Assembly (NCBI GenBank): GCA_002346745.1
Contig: DEAL01000033.1
Span: 13,847-77,846, forward strand
Source of the DNA: Candidatus Neomicrothrix sp. UBA2983
Lineage (GTDB): Bacteria > Actinomycetota > Acidimicrobiia > Acidimicrobiales > MedAcidi-G1
Length of the DNA stretch: 64,000 nucleotides
Reading direction: 5' to 3'
This document shows positions 40,308 to 50,480 of this stretch, one piece after another. A program made the position numbers and the translations under genes. The notes beneath the pieces were generated by a model that saw nothing but the letters and a program-made list of their open reading frames with translations, was not told the origin of the DNA and made no database searches. Every line of letters begins with the position of its first letter. Within the stretch, counting starts at the first letter, position 1.

Positions 40308-41698
40308 TCCTCCTCCTCGCCCCGGTCGGGGTCCTCTCCCCCGTGGGCGAACTCGGCGAGCCGCCCGGCGGAACCCTCGTCCAGGCGCACCCGGATGCGC
40401 CAGCCGGCCTCGTCGGACGACTCTGCCAGGACCTCGCCCTCCCGGTGCGCCCTCGCCAGGGCGTCGCCCCGGTCGAAGGGGATGACGAGCGAGACCAGTC
40501 GCGTAGCGGCCCGGAGGCGGCGGCCGACGACGGCGAGGAGGTCGTCGATGCCCTCCCCGGTGACCGCCGACACCGCGACGGAACCCTCCTCGCGTGCCGT
40601 CAGCCGGGCGGCTGCCGACGGATCGGCATCGGCCTTGTTGAAGGCGTAGAGCTCCGGCACGCCGTCGGCGCCGATCTCGCGTAGCACCGCCCGCACGGCG
40701 TCGATGTCCCCGTAGGGGTCGGCTGCCGAGGCGTCGACCACGTGGACCAGCAGGTCGGCGTCGACCACCACGTCCAGCGTCGAGCGGAAGGCCTCGACCA
40801 GCTGGTGCGGCAACTTGCGCACGAAGCCGACCGTGTCGGTCACGTAGACGGCCTCGCCGCCGGGCAGTTGCAGGCGGCGGGTCGTGGCGTCGAGGGTGGC
40901 GAAGAGGCGGTCCTCGACGAGCACGCCGGCGTCGGTCATCCGGTTCAGCAGCGTCGACTTGCCGGCGTTCGTGTAGCCCACGATCGCCACCGAGCGGTTG
41001 CTGGTCCGCCGCCGCGCCTTGGACTGCGTGTCCCGGGTGCGCCGGATCCTGTCCAGTTCCTGCTCGAGCCTGCGGACCCGACGCATGAGCCGGCGCCGGT
41101 CGACCTCCAACTGGGTCTCGCCGGGGCCCCGGGTGCCGATGCCGCCGCCCTGTTGGCTGAACGTGCGGCCCGACCGGCGCAGGCGCGGCAGGCGGTAGCG
41201 CAACTGTGCCAGTTCGACCTGGGCACGGCCCTCGAGGCTGCTGGCGTTCTGGGCGAAGATGTCGAGGATCACGGCCGTGCGGTCGAGGGCGGACCGCTTC
41301 AGGATCGTCTCGAGGTTGCCCTGTTGGGCGGGCGTGAGTTCGTTGTCGAACACGACCGTGTCGGCGTCGTGGTCCCCGGAGACGTCGCGGATCTCCGCCG
41401 CCTTGCCGCTCCCGACGTAGGTGGCGATGTCGGGGGTGTCCCGCTGCTGGAGCACCCGGGCCACGGGGTCGGCCCCTGCGGTGTCGACCAGGCGGGCCAG
41501 CTCGTCCATCGAGGCGTCGACCACCTCGGGATCGTCGCGGCCCAGTGCCACGCCCGCCAGCACGATCCGCTCCCGGAACGTGCGCTCGATGAGGCCCCGG
41601 GACTCGCCGCCGTACTCGCCGAATGCGCCGCGGTGCGTCTCGGCGTCGACTGTCCGGTCCTCCTCGAACGGGTCGTCCCGACCCGAGGCGTTACCCAC
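40304..41698 (-). CDS. hflX: Ribosome-associated GTPase HflX
   Basis: A 464-residue GTPase. The N-terminal HflX domain shows VGSGKAAEI and VVFDNELTPAQQGNLE; a basic coiled region (RRRLMRRVRRLEQELDRIRR) leads to the G domain with P-loop GYTNAGKST, DTVGFVRKLPH (G3) and FNKADAD (G4). HflX splits stalled 70S ribosomes. The GTG at 41698 overlaps the end of dapF by eight bases and is the first usable start; a shorter start farther in is possible. The same dapF-hflX linkage is known from mycobacteria. Confidence 0.92.
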   Translation of the reverse strand: MGNASGRDDPFEEDRTVDAETHRGAFGEYGGESRGLIERTFRERIVLAGVALGRDDPEVVDASMDELARLVDTAGADPVARVLQQRDTPDIATYVGSGKAAEIRDVSGDHDADTVVFDNELTPAQQGNLETILKRSALDRTAVILDIFAQNASSLEGRAQVELAQLRYRLPRLRRSGRTFSQQGGGIGTRGPGETQLEVDRRRLMRRVRRLEQELDRIRRTRDTQSKARRRTSNRSVAIVGYTNAGKSTLLNRMTDAGVLVEDRLFATLDATTRRLQLPGGEAVYVTDTVGFVRKLPHQLVEAFRSTLDVVVDADLLVHVVDASAADPYGDIDAVRAVLREIGADGVPELYAFNKADADPSAAARLTAREEGSVAVSAVTGEGIDDLLAVVGRRLRAATRLVSLVIPFDRGDALARAHREGEVLAESSDEAGWRIRVRLDEGSAGRLAEFAHGGEDPDRGEEEE

Positions 41699-42572
41699 GG
41701 GTGGCCTCGACCTCGTGGTCGCCGAGGTGGACGGATGTCGTGGCCAGCGACAGCCGCTCGCCGAAGGTGACGACCCCGGTACCGCCCGGCATCCGGACCT
41801 CGACCCGGTCGCCGATGAGGCCCCACCCGCGGGCCAGGTGTGCGGCTGCACAGGCGCCGCTGCCACAGGCCTGGGTGAGCCCGGCCCCCCGCTCCCAGGG
41901 GCGCATCCGGATGGTGCCGTCGTCGACGGCCGCCACCACGTGGACGTTGCAGCCGACCGGGGCGAAGAAGGCCTCCAGGGCGGGACCGACCACGCCGAGG
42001 TCGATGGCGTCGACGTCGTCGACCTCGATCACCAGGTGGGGGTTGCCGAGGTCGACGGTGCCGTGGCGCCCCGCCGTCGGTCCGCCGAGGTCGAGTTCGA
42101 GGCCAAGGGTCGCTGGTCCGGGTGCTGCGGCACCCATGTCGACAGTCGCCCGGACCTCCGTGTCGCCAGGTGTCCCCACGACGGCGACCTCCCGGGGACC
42201 GACCACGGTCTCGACCGTTAGGTCTGCGTTGGTGAGCCCCCGCCGACGGGCGACGGCCTGGCCAAAGCAGTTGAGGCCGTTGCCGCTCACCTCGGCGGGG
42301 CTGCCGTCGCTGTTGACCAGCGTGAACCGGAGTCGGTCGCCATCCCCCCCGACCTCGTCGACCGGCGTGCCGAACACCAGGCCGTCGGCCCCGATGCCGG
42401 TGGCGCGGTCGCAGAGGCGGATGGCCAGGTCGGCGGCGTCGGCGGGAACCGCGTCGGTGAAGGCGACGAGGAAGTCGTTGCCGAGGGAGGCGTGGTGGCT
42501 CAACTGCACGTGGACAGTCTCGCCCACCGGAACCGGTCCCCCACGCCCGGTTCCCGGTCGCTCACGGGGCAC
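41691..42572 (-). CDS. dapF: Diaminopimelate epimerase
   Basis: A two-domain racemase that converts L,L- to meso-diaminopimelate without cofactor. Both catalytic cysteines are visible: one in SGNGLNCFG (about residue 102) and one in TQACGSGACAAAH. The early segment LSHHASLGNDFLVAF matches the DapF N-terminus. From the GTG at 42572 the protein has 293 residues and overlaps the miaA end by 11 bases; a GTG at 42527 or 42509 would give an N-terminus closer to the family norm, so the start is uncertain. It ends overlapping hflX. Confidence 0.92.
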   Translation of the reverse strand: MPRERPGTGRGGPVPVGETVHVQLSHHASLGNDFLVAFTDAVPADAADLAIRLCDRATGIGADGLVFGTPVDEVGGDGDRLRFTLVNSDGSPAEVSGNGLNCFGQAVARRRGLTNADLTVETVVGPREVAVVGTPGDTEVRATVDMGAAAPGPATLGLELDLGGPTAGRHGTVDLGNPHLVIEVDDVDAIDLGVVGPALEAFFAPVGCNVHVVAAVDDGTIRMRPWERGAGLTQACGSGACAAAHLARGWGLIGDRVEVRMPGGTGVVTFGERLSLATTSVHLGDHEVEATRG

Positions 42573-43485
42573 AGGCGTCGAAGGCGGCCAGCACCTCGTC
42601 CAGAGCCGCCAGCGGGTCGTCCCCGACGTCCACCCAGGCGATGCGCGGGTCGCGGCGGAACCAGCGCTCCTGGCGCCGGGCGAACCGCCTGGTGGCCGCC
42701 ACGGACTCCTCCACGGCGGCGTCGAGCGTGCACCCGCCCCGCAGGTGGACGGCCAGCTCCCGGTAGCCGAGGGCCTGGGCCGCGGTCGCCGAGAGGCCCT
42801 CGGGCCGTTCCAGCAGGCCCGCCACCTCGTCGAGGAGGCCCTCGTCCATCATCCGGGCGAAGCGTTCGGCGATCCGGGCGTCGAGGACGTCCCGGGGCAC
42901 CCGCAGGCCGACCTGGGCGAATGGCGTGTCGGGGTACTGCCCGAGGCCAGGCCCGTACGACGAGAAGGGCCGGCCCGAGCCCAGCGTGACCTCGAGGGCG
43001 CGCACCACCCTGCGGCGGTTGGTCGGCTCCATGCGCCCGGCGGCCACGGGGTCGAGTTCGGCGAGGCGGCGGTGCAGGGCGGGCGTGTCGGGCTCGGCGT
43101 CCAGGCCGGCACGCACCTGGGCGAACCGGCCGGGGATGTCGAGGTCGTCCACCACGGCCCGGACGTGGAGGCCGGTACCGCCGACCAGGACGGCCCGTGC
43201 GTCCCGCTCCCCGATGTCGGCCAGCGCCGCCCGGGCCGCGCGCTGGAAGTCGGCGACGCTGTAGTCCTCGGACGGGTCGGCCAGGTCGAGCAGGTGGTGA
43301 GGGACCTCGGCCCGCTCGGCCGCAGACGGCGTGGCGGTGCCGATGTCCATGCCCCGGTAGAGGGCCATGGAGTCCATCGACACCAGTTCGACGCCCGGGC
43401 GCCGGCGGGCAGCCTCGAGGCCGAGGGCCGACTTGCCCGAGGCGGTGGTGCCGACGAGGAGGAGGTGCCCTTTGGGGGCGACCAC
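42562..43485 (-). CDS. miaA: tRNA dimethylallyltransferase
   Basis: A 307-residue enzyme that prenylates A37 of tRNAs reading UNN codons, using DMAPP. The P-loop is GTTASGKS (12-19), followed by SMDSMALYRGMDIGTATP, VGGTGLHVRAV and NRRRVVRALEV, all typical. It provides the i6A substrate for MiaB, encoded just upstream. The GTG start is eight bases after the miaB stop, and the end overlaps dapF. Confidence 0.95.
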   Translation of the reverse strand: MVAPKGHLLLVGTTASGKSALGLEAARRRPGVELVSMDSMALYRGMDIGTATPSAAERAEVPHHLLDLADPSEDYSVADFQRAARAALADIGERDARAVLVGGTGLHVRAVVDDLDIPGRFAQVRAGLDAEPDTPALHRRLAELDPVAAGRMEPTNRRRVVRALEVTLGSGRPFSSYGPGLGQYPDTPFAQVGLRVPRDVLDARIAERFARMMDEGLLDEVAGLLERPEGLSATAAQALGYRELAVHLRGGCTLDAAVEESVAATRRFARRQERWFRRDPRIAWVDVGDDPLAALDEVLAAFDACAP

Positions 43486-43493
43486 GACGGACC

Positions 43494-44984
43494 TCAGGCC
43501 GAGGCGACGGGGATGCGGCGCCGGTGGGCCGGCGCTGCGGTCACCTCGAGCAGTTCGCCGAAGAGGTAGTGGCCGCCGGCGGCGGTGATCCGCACCTCGG
43601 CGTAGGCGCCGGTGCGCAGGCCCTCGGCGGCCGGGAGGTGCACGGGCTTGTTCTGGCGGGTGCGTCCGGTGACCTGGTCGGGTCCCCGCTTGGCGGGTCC
43701 CTCCACGAGGACCTCCTCGATCCGTCCCACCCGGGCCTCGTGCCGGCGGCGGGAGGAGCGGCGCAGGACCGCCTGGAGTCGCTCGAAGCGCTCGACGCAG
43801 ACGGCGTGGTCGACGAACTCGTCCTGACGCTCGGCGGCCTCGGTGCCCGGTCGGGGCGAGAAGACGAAGGCGTAGGCAGAGTCGTACTCCGCCTCGGCGA
43901 CCACCTCGAGCGTCCGCTCGAAGTCGTCCTCGGTCTCGCCCGGGAAGCCCACGATGATGTCGGTCGAGACGGCAAGGTCGTCGATCCCGGCTCGAGCGGC
44001 GGCGAGGCGCTCGAGGTACCGCTCGGCCGTGTAGCCGCGGTGCATGGCCCCCAGCACCCGGTCGGAACCCGACTGAAGCGGCAGGTGGAGGTGCTCGCAG
44101 ACCGCCGGCGACTGGGCCATGGCGGCGACGGTCTCGGGGCGCAGGTCCTTGGGGTGCGGGCTCGTGTAGCGGACGCGACGGATGCCCCCGACGTCGCCGA
44201 CGGCGGTCAGCAGGTCGGCGAAGAGGGGGCGGAGACGTCGCCGGTCGTCGGCCGCCCAGTCGGCGCCGGCCTCGTAGGCGTCGGCCGGCCCGGCGTCGAT
44301 CGTGCGCAGGCGTGTGGTGAGGTCCCGGCCGTAGGAGTTGACGTTCTGGCCCAGGAGCGTGACCTCGGTGACGCCGTCGGCGGCGAGGCCCTCGACCTCG
44401 GCCACGAGTTCACCGAACGGGCGGCTGATCTCCGGACCGCGCACCGCCGGCACGATGCAGAAGGCGCAGGAGTTGTCGCAGCCGACCTGGATGGTGACCC
44501 AGGCGCTGTGGTCGGCGTCGCGGCGCGCCGGCAGGGCCGACGGGAAGGCCTCGGCGTCGTCGCGGGCGGTCTCCTCGAGGATCTCGATGACGGGGCCGTG
44601 CTGCCTCGCCTCGGCCAGCAACTCCGCGGCCCGTTGGACGTTGTGGGTACCGAAGACGACGTCCACGTGGGCGGCCCGCTGCTGGATCAGGTCGCGATCC
44701 TTCTGGGCGAGGCAGCCGCCGACGGCGACCTGTACGTCGGGCCGCTCGGCCTTGAGGGCCTTGAGGTGCCCCAGGGCGCCGTAGAGCTTGTTGTCCGCGT
44801 TCTCCCGGATGCAGCAGGTGTTGAGGACGATGACGTCGGCCTCCGACTCGGAGGCGGCCGCCACGAGCCCGTCAGCCTCGAGCAGGCCGGCGATGCGCTC
44901 GCTGTCGTGCTCGTTCATCTGGCACCCGTAGGTGCGCACGGCGTAGGTGCGCGTGCGGGGGGGCTCCGGGGACGTGCTGGTCAC
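43494..44984 (-). CDS. miaB: tRNA-2-methylthio-N6-dimethylallyladenosine synthase
   Basis: A 496-residue radical-SAM methylthiotransferase. The N-terminal UPF0004 domain (YAVRTYGCQMNEHDSER, LNTCCIRENADNK) carries three cluster cysteines; the radical-SAM CxxxCxxC is CDNSCAFCIVP; a TRAM domain (GPDQVTGRTRQNKPVH onward) ends the protein. It adds the 2-methylthio group to i6A37. The GTG at 44984 is selected because a TAGCCT hexamer lies seven bases upstream, predicting a leaderless transcript separate from recA. Confidence 0.95.
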   Translation of the reverse strand: MTSTSPEPPRTRTYAVRTYGCQMNEHDSERIAGLLEADGLVAAASESEADVIVLNTCCIRENADNKLYGALGHLKALKAERPDVQVAVGGCLAQKDRDLIQQRAAHVDVVFGTHNVQRAAELLAEARQHGPVIEILEETARDDAEAFPSALPARRDADHSAWVTIQVGCDNSCAFCIVPAVRGPEISRPFGELVAEVEGLAADGVTEVTLLGQNVNSYGRDLTTRLRTIDAGPADAYEAGADWAADDRRRLRPLFADLLTAVGDVGGIRRVRYTSPHPKDLRPETVAAMAQSPAVCEHLHLPLQSGSDRVLGAMHRGYTAERYLERLAAARAGIDDLAVSTDIIVGFPGETEDDFERTLEVVAEAEYDSAYAFVFSPRPGTEAAERQDEFVDHAVCVERFERLQAVLRRSSRRRHEARVGRIEEVLVEGPAKRGPDQVTGRTRQNKPVHLPAAEGLRTGAYAEVRITAAGGHYLFGELLEVTAAPAHRRRIPVASA

Positions 44985-44991
44985 GCCGAAC

Positions 44992-44997
44992 AGGCTA
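44992..44997 (-). promoter_or_regulatory. -10 hexamer of leaderless promoter for miaB
   Basis: TAGCCT on the minus strand is followed by seven bases and GTG at 44984. It lies in the 104-base recA-miaB gap. Confidence 0.58.
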
Positions 44998-45088
44998 GGG
45001 CCCACCCGGCACGGTGTCGCCCGGCGGGTGGTCGCGCAGGGCGGACCGACCCCGTCGTCGGTACGGCCGGTCAGGGCCGCCGCGCCAG

Positions 45089-46249
<1,161 letters not shown>

Positions 46250-46372
46250 GGTGTTGCTCCGTTCTCCCGGTGCGGTTCGCGTGCTGGATCGGTGGTGATC
46301 GATGCGGGCGAACCTACGGAGGGGGTGTGACAGCCCCGGTGGGTCGTGCCCGACTGGCGGGTGAATGACACG

Positions 46373-46402
46373 AGTGTAAGTGCGAACAGACGTTCGATGC
46401 AA
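46373..46402 (-). promoter_or_regulatory. recA promoter with LexA box in the spacer
   Basis: On the minus strand TTGCAT (46397-46402) and TACACT (46373-46378) are 18 bases apart. The perfect LexA box CGAACAGACGTTCG (46383-46396) lies inside the spacer. The leader would be about 117 nt. Confidence 0.8.
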
Positions 46403-46420
46403 GCATTCCGGTGGCCGCGC

Positions 46421-46426
46421 TACCGT
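46421..46426 (+). promoter_or_regulatory. -10 hexamer of leaderless promoter for msrB
   Basis: TACCGT is followed by seven bases and the ATG at 46434. The recA LexA box is only 25 bases upstream, on the other side of the expected -35 region. Confidence 0.55.
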
Positions 46427-46433
46427 CCGGCCC

Positions 46434-46832
46434 ATGGACGCCCCCGGGACCGACGACCAACTGCGACAGCGCCTGACCCCCATGCAGTACCACTGCACCC
46501 AGGAAGCCGGTACCGAGCGGGCCTTCAGCGGCGAGTACGTCGACGAGAAGCGGGCCGGCACCTACCGCTGCGTGGTGTGCAGCGAGGCCCTGTTCGACAG
46601 CGCCACCAAGTACGACTCGGGGTCGGGCTGGCCCAGCTTCTGGGAGCCGGTCGACGAGAGCCTCGTCGACCGCCACGTCGACCAGAGCCTGGGCATGGTT
46701 CGCACCGAAGTCACCTGCGCCTCCTGCGGCGCCCACCTCGGCCACGTGTTCCCCGACGGCCCCCGACCCTCCGGTGAGCGCCACTGCATCAACTCGGCCT
46801 GCCTGCTCCTCGATCCGGCCGACGAGGACTGA
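46434..46832 (+). CDS. msrB: Peptide-methionine (R)-S-oxide reductase
   Basis: A 132-residue MsrB that repairs methionine R-sulfoxide in proteins. Zinc-binding CxxC pairs are YRCVVCSE and VTCASCGAHLG, and the catalytic Cys is in HCINSACL. The Met-binding stretch YDSGSGWPSFWEPV is intact. The start is chosen from the leaderless promoter; an upstream in-frame extension would run through the recA promoter. It is divergent from recA and convergent with the thpR-like gene. Confidence 0.95.
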   Translation: MDAPGTDDQLRQRLTPMQYHCTQEAGTERAFSGEYVDEKRAGTYRCVVCSEALFDSATKYDSGSGWPSFWEPVDESLVDRHVDQSLGMVRTEVTCASCGAHLGHVFPDGPRPSGERHCINSACLLLDPADED

Positions 46833-46842
46833 CCGTCCGGCC

Positions 46843-47334
46843 TCACCCCAGCCGGAACCGGGCCAGGGTCTCGTAGGCGGCACCCTCTGGCAGGGTGCGG
46901 CTGCGCACCAGGCACACTTCGTCGACGAGGAACGACCCGGCGACCGGCGTGCCCACCGCGCCGGGCGGGACCGGCCCCTTCGAACGGGCCAGCGTGAGGT
47001 GGCCGGTGAAGGCCCGCTCCTCGGGCGGCTCCCCCACTCCCGCCGTGGCCGCCACGACCGACGCCGCCAGGTCGTCGAGCCCGGCCACGGCCGCCACCAC
47101 CACCCGCTTCCCGAGCAGCCGGGTCACAGGCCCCAACTCCGCCACCGCCGGCGTCGCCGCCAACTCGTCCAGCGCCGCCGTCACCTCGCCGGGGTCGGCC
47201 TCGCCCAGGAACCGCAGCGTCACGTGCCACTGGTCCGGCCGGGTCCAGCGCAGGCCGGGCGCCTCGGGCCGGGGAAGGCCGGCCAGCGCGTCGGCAACCT
47301 CCACCGACAGCCACGCCGCCACGAACAGCCGCAC
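46843..47334 (-). CDS. thpR: RNA 2',3'-cyclic phosphodiesterase (2'-5' RNA ligase family)
   Basis: A 163-residue 2H-phosphoesterase. Both HxT motifs are present, HVTLRFLG at about residue 37 and HLTLARSKG at about 122. Family members hydrolyse 2',3'-cyclic phosphate ends of RNA. The GTG at 47334 is preceded by AGGAGG (about 15 bases upstream), and the N-terminus VRLFVAAWLS matches the family. It lies 17 bases after cinA, in the same direction. Confidence 0.88.
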   Translation of the reverse strand: MRLFVAAWLSVEVADALAGLPRPEAPGLRWTRPDQWHVTLRFLGEADPGEVTAALDELAATPAVAELGPVTRLLGKRVVVAAVAGLDDLAASVVAATAGVGEPPEERAFTGHLTLARSKGPVPPGAVGTPVAGSFLVDEVCLVRSRTLPEGAAYETLARFRLG

Positions 47335-47351
47335 GGGGACCCCTCTGCCTC

Positions 47352-48605
47352 CTAGGACCGGCGTGCCAACAAGCGCTGGCGGAGTAGGTCGAGCACCGAG
47401 ATCACCGTGAACTGGCGGGTCAGGGTCCGGTCGAACGGGAACCGGATCCGGACCGCCTCCACGTCGCCGTCGACGTTCGTCGCCATCCAGACCGTGCCCG
47501 GCTCGACGCCGTCCTGGGGGTCGGGGCCGGCCACGCCCGTGACCGCCACCGACACGTCGGCGCCCAGCACCGGGCAGACGCCCTCCGCCATCGCCACCAC
47601 GGCCGCCTCGGACACCACCGGGCCGTCGGGCACTCCCAGGACGTCCCGCTTGACGTCGCCGTCGTAGGCCACGACCGACCCGACGAACGCCCGGCTGGAC
47701 CCCGGCACCTCCGTGAGCCGCGTGCCGACCATCCCGCCGGTCAGCGACTCGGCAGTGGCCAGCGTCAGCCCCTGGGCGACCAGCTCGTCGAGCACCACCG
47801 ACTCCATGGTCTGGTCGTCGACGCCGAACACCACCGGCCCGACGATCTCCCGCACCCGGGCCTCCTCGTCGGCCAGCAATTCGGCCACCTCGGCCTCGTC
47901 GGCGCCCTTGGCGGTGATGCGCACCTTGAGCCCCTCCATGCCGCTGGCGAGGAACGCCAGCGTCGGTCCGCCCTCGGCGTCCAGGCGCTCGATCTCGTCC
48001 GCCAGCACCTCGGCCAGGCCCGACTCCGAGCGGCCCCACGTGCGCAGCACCCTCGAGCGAATCACGGCCTCGGCCCCGGCCCGGCGGCGCAGGTCGGGCA
48101 GCACCGTGCCCTCGACCATGGCGTGCATCTCCCTGGGCACCCCCGGCACGGCGTAGACGACCTTCTGGTCGGGCGGCTCCCCCACCGGACAGACCAGGCC
48201 CGGGGCCGTGCCCGGCATCTCGGCCATCGTCCATGCCCCGACCGGTACGTCGGCCTGGCGCAGGTTGTTGGCCGGCATGGCCCGTCCCCGCCCCGAGAAG
48301 CGGCGCTCGATCTCGGCGGCGATCGCCTCGTCGCGCTCCATCCCGACGCCCATGAGCTCGGCGAGGACGTCCCGGGTGATGTCGTCCTGGGTGGGACCCA
48401 GCCCCCCGGTCACGATCACCGCGTCCGAGCGGTCCAGCGCCTCCCGGAACGCCGCCAGCATCCGTTCCCGGTTGTCACCCACCGCCGTGTGCCGGTGGCA
48501 GTCGATCCCCGCCAGGGCCAGCTGCTCGCCCAGCCACGCCGAGTTGGTGTCGACGATCTGCCCCAGCAGCAGCTCCGTTCCGACGGCGACGACCTCACAC
48601 CGCAT
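47352..48605 (-). CDS. cinA: CinA-family protein (competence/damage-inducible; NMN amidohydrolase type)
   Basis: A 417-residue protein with the N-terminal MoeA/COG1058 domain (VVAVGTELLLGQIVDTN, VIVTGGLGPTQDDITRD) and the C-terminal CinA domain (TLATAESLTGGMVGTRLTEV, VAVTGVAGP). Full-length CinA proteins act as ADP-ribose pyrophosphatase and/or nicotinamide mononucleotide deamidase. The pgsA-cinA-recA neighbourhood is conserved among Gram-positive bacteria. The ATG at 48605 lies 23 bases after pgsA. Confidence 0.94.
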   Translation of the reverse strand: MRCEVVAVGTELLLGQIVDTNSAWLGEQLALAGIDCHRHTAVGDNRERMLAAFREALDRSDAVIVTGGLGPTQDDITRDVLAELMGVGMERDEAIAAEIERRFSGRGRAMPANNLRQADVPVGAWTMAEMPGTAPGLVCPVGEPPDQKVVYAVPGVPREMHAMVEGTVLPDLRRRAGAEAVIRSRVLRTWGRSESGLAEVLADEIERLDAEGGPTLAFLASGMEGLKVRITAKGADEAEVAELLADEEARVREIVGPVVFGVDDQTMESVVLDELVAQGLTLATAESLTGGMVGTRLTEVPGSSRAFVGSVVAYDGDVKRDVLGVPDGPVVSEAAVVAMAEGVCPVLGADVSVAVTGVAGPDPQDGVEPGTVWMATNVDGDVEAVRIRFPFDRTLTRQFTVISVLDLLRQRLLARRS

Positions 48606-48628
48606 CGACGACCCCCCGAAACAACGCC

Positions 48629-49201
48629 TCAGGCGCCGGTGGTGCTGGTGGCCCGGCTGCCGTCGGCGAGGTACTGGGCGCCGGTCGCCAGCGTGAACGC
48701 CACCGCCACCCACAGCGAGGAGGTCACCAGCCAGTCGGCGTCCTCGATCGGCGGCAGGACGGCAATCAGCAGCGCCGCACCCTGCACGGTGGTCTTCCAC
48801 TTGGCCGACCTGCGGGCCGGAACCGCTAGGCCCCGCCGCACGAACCACAGCCGGTAGAGCGTGATCACGCCTTCCCGCACGGCCAGCAGCGCCACCGGCA
48901 GCCAGGCATAGCGGTCGACCATCACGAGGCAGACCGCCACGCCGATCACCACGACCTTGTCGGCGAACGGGTCGAGGAACGCCCCCCAGCGACTCACCGT
49001 GCCCCGGCGGCGGGCCAGGACGCCGTCGACCAGGTCGGAGGCGGCCAGCACGAGTCCCAGCAGGAACGCCCCCCACGAAACTCCGCCCCGGTCCTCGGCG
49101 GCCAGCACCATGGCGAACAGCACCGGCGACAGCAGCAGACGCAGCAGCGTGACCAGGTTGGCCGGACTCACCACCGTGCCGAGGTGCCTGGTCAGGTCCA
49201 C
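48629..49201 (-). CDS. pgsA: CDP-alcohol phosphatidyltransferase (phosphatidylglycerophosphate synthase type)
   Basis: A 190-residue integral membrane enzyme that joins a CDP-diacylglycerol to an alcohol, probably glycerol 3-phosphate. The CDP-alcohol motif is SDLVDGVLARRRG followed by FLDPFADK, giving D-x2-DG-x2-AR-x8-G-x3-D-x3-D. Four to six membrane segments are visible. I choose the GTG at 49201 over the TTG at 49207 because GGGGAG lies at the right distance (six bases) from the GTG. It follows rimO by 28 bases. Confidence 0.9.
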   Translation of the reverse strand: MDLTRHLGTVVSPANLVTLLRLLLSPVLFAMVLAAEDRGGVSWGAFLLGLVLAASDLVDGVLARRRGTVSRWGAFLDPFADKVVVIGVAVCLVMVDRYAWLPVALLAVREGVITLYRLWFVRRGLAVPARRSAKWKTTVQGAALLIAVLPPIEDADWLVTSSLWVAVAFTLATGAQYLADGSRATSTTGA

Positions 49202-49229
49202 CGCCAACTCCCCGACTGCACCGACTCGT

Positions 49230-50480
49230 TCACGCCGCCTCCAGGTCGGGGCCCAGCGCCCCGGTCACCGTCACGGAGTGGAAGCCTCTCACAGGAAGGA
49301 CCTCGGGCACCATGACCACGCCGTCGATCTCGGGCGCCTCGCGCCAGGTGCGCCCCACCCCCGGCTCGTCCACCAGCACCTCGACCTCGCAGCCGATCAA
49401 CTCGTCCCGGCGACGGGCCGTGATCCCGTCCTGCAACTCGCCCAGCTCGGCCAACCGCTCGGCCACCAGCCCCGCCGGGACCGTCCCGTCGAGGCCGGCA
49501 GCGTACGTGTCCGCCTCCTCGCTGTAGGCGAAGAAGCCGCACCAGTCGACCCCGACCTCCTCCACGAACGTCAGCAGGGCGTCGTGGTCCTCCTCGGTCT
49601 CGCCCGGGTAGCCCACGATGAAGTTGGACCGGAACACCGCTTCGGGCTCTGCCGAGCGGATGGCGGCGATGCGCTCCCGGAAGCGGTCCCCGTCGCCCCA
49701 GCGGCGCATCCGGCGCAGCAGCGGACGCGACACGTGCTGGAGCGACAGGTCGAAGTACGGGACCCCGGTAGCCAGCACGGCCTCGACCAGCGAATCGGTG
49801 AGGTCCGACGGATAAAGGTAGAGCAGCCGCACACGGTCCACCCGCTCGGCGACCTGCGCCACCAGCGGCACGATCGCCCGCTCCCCCACGCCCTGGTCCC
49901 GGCCGAACGACGCCAGGTCCTGGGCCACCAGCACGACCTCGCGCGCCTCCAGCGCCTCGACCTCGGCGAGGATCGACTCGACCGACCGGCTGCGCTGCGG
50001 ACCCCGGAAGCTCGGGATGGCGCAGAAGCCGCACGAGCGGTCACAGCCCTCGGCCACCTTCACGTACGCCCAGGGGCGGGTCGACGCCGGCCGCGGCAGG
50101 TTCAACAGGTCGAAGGCCGGGGCCGGCGCTGCGTCGGCTCCCGATCGGCGTCCCAGCGTGACCGGCACGCCGAAGCCGGCCACCCGGTCGACCTCCGGGA
50201 GCGCGGCTTCGAGATCGCCCCCGTAGCGCTCGGCCATACACCCGGTCACCACCAGCCGAGCACCGTCACGGCGCTCGTCGGCGAGGGCCAGGACGGTGTC
50301 GATCGACTCTTGGCGGGCCTCCTCGATGAAGGCGCAGGTGTTGACGACGATCAGGTCGGCGTCGCCCGCCTCGCCGACCGGTGACAGGCCGTCGGCGGCT
50401 AGCACGCCCTCGAGCTTGTCCGAATCGACCTGGTTCTTCGGGCAGCCCAGCGTGACGAGGTGGTAAGTGGGGTCGCCCAT
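49230..50480 (-). CDS. rimO: Ribosomal protein uS12 (Asp) methylthiotransferase
   Basis: A 416-residue radical-SAM enzyme that methylthiolates the conserved Asp of ribosomal protein S12. The N-terminal domain starts YHLVTLGCPKNQVDSDKLEG, with further cluster cysteines in VNTCAFIEEA and VTGCMAERY; the radical-SAM motif is CDRSCGFCAIP; the TRAM domain follows. LGCPKNQVDSD separates it from MiaB, which is encoded 6 kb away. A TAGCCT hexamer lies nine bases before the ATG, slightly farther than in the leaderless set. Confidence 0.95.
   Translation of the reverse strand: MGDPTYHLVTLGCPKNQVDSDKLEGVLAADGLSPVGEAGDADLIVVNTCAFIEEARQESIDTVLALADERRDGARLVVTGCMAERYGGDLEAALPEVDRVAGFGVPVTLGRRSGADAAPAPAFDLLNLPRPASTRPWAYVKVAEGCDRSCGFCAIPSFRGPQRSRSVESILAEVEALEAREVVLVAQDLASFGRDQGVGERAIVPLVAQVAERVDRVRLLYLYPSDLTDSLVEAVLATGVPYFDLSLQHVSRPLLRRMRRWGDGDRFRERIAAIRSAEPEAVFRSNFIVGYPGETEEDHDALLTFVEEVGVDWCGFFAYSEEADTYAAGLDGTVPAGLVAERLAELGELQDGITARRRDELIGCEVEVLVDEPGVGRTWREAPEIDGVVMVPEVLPVRGFHSVTVTGALGPDLEAA

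Noticed and set aside
49201..49207. TTG at 49207 as the pgsA start
   Set aside because: The GGGGAG Shine-Dalgarno directly abuts the TTG but is six bases from the GTG at 49201.
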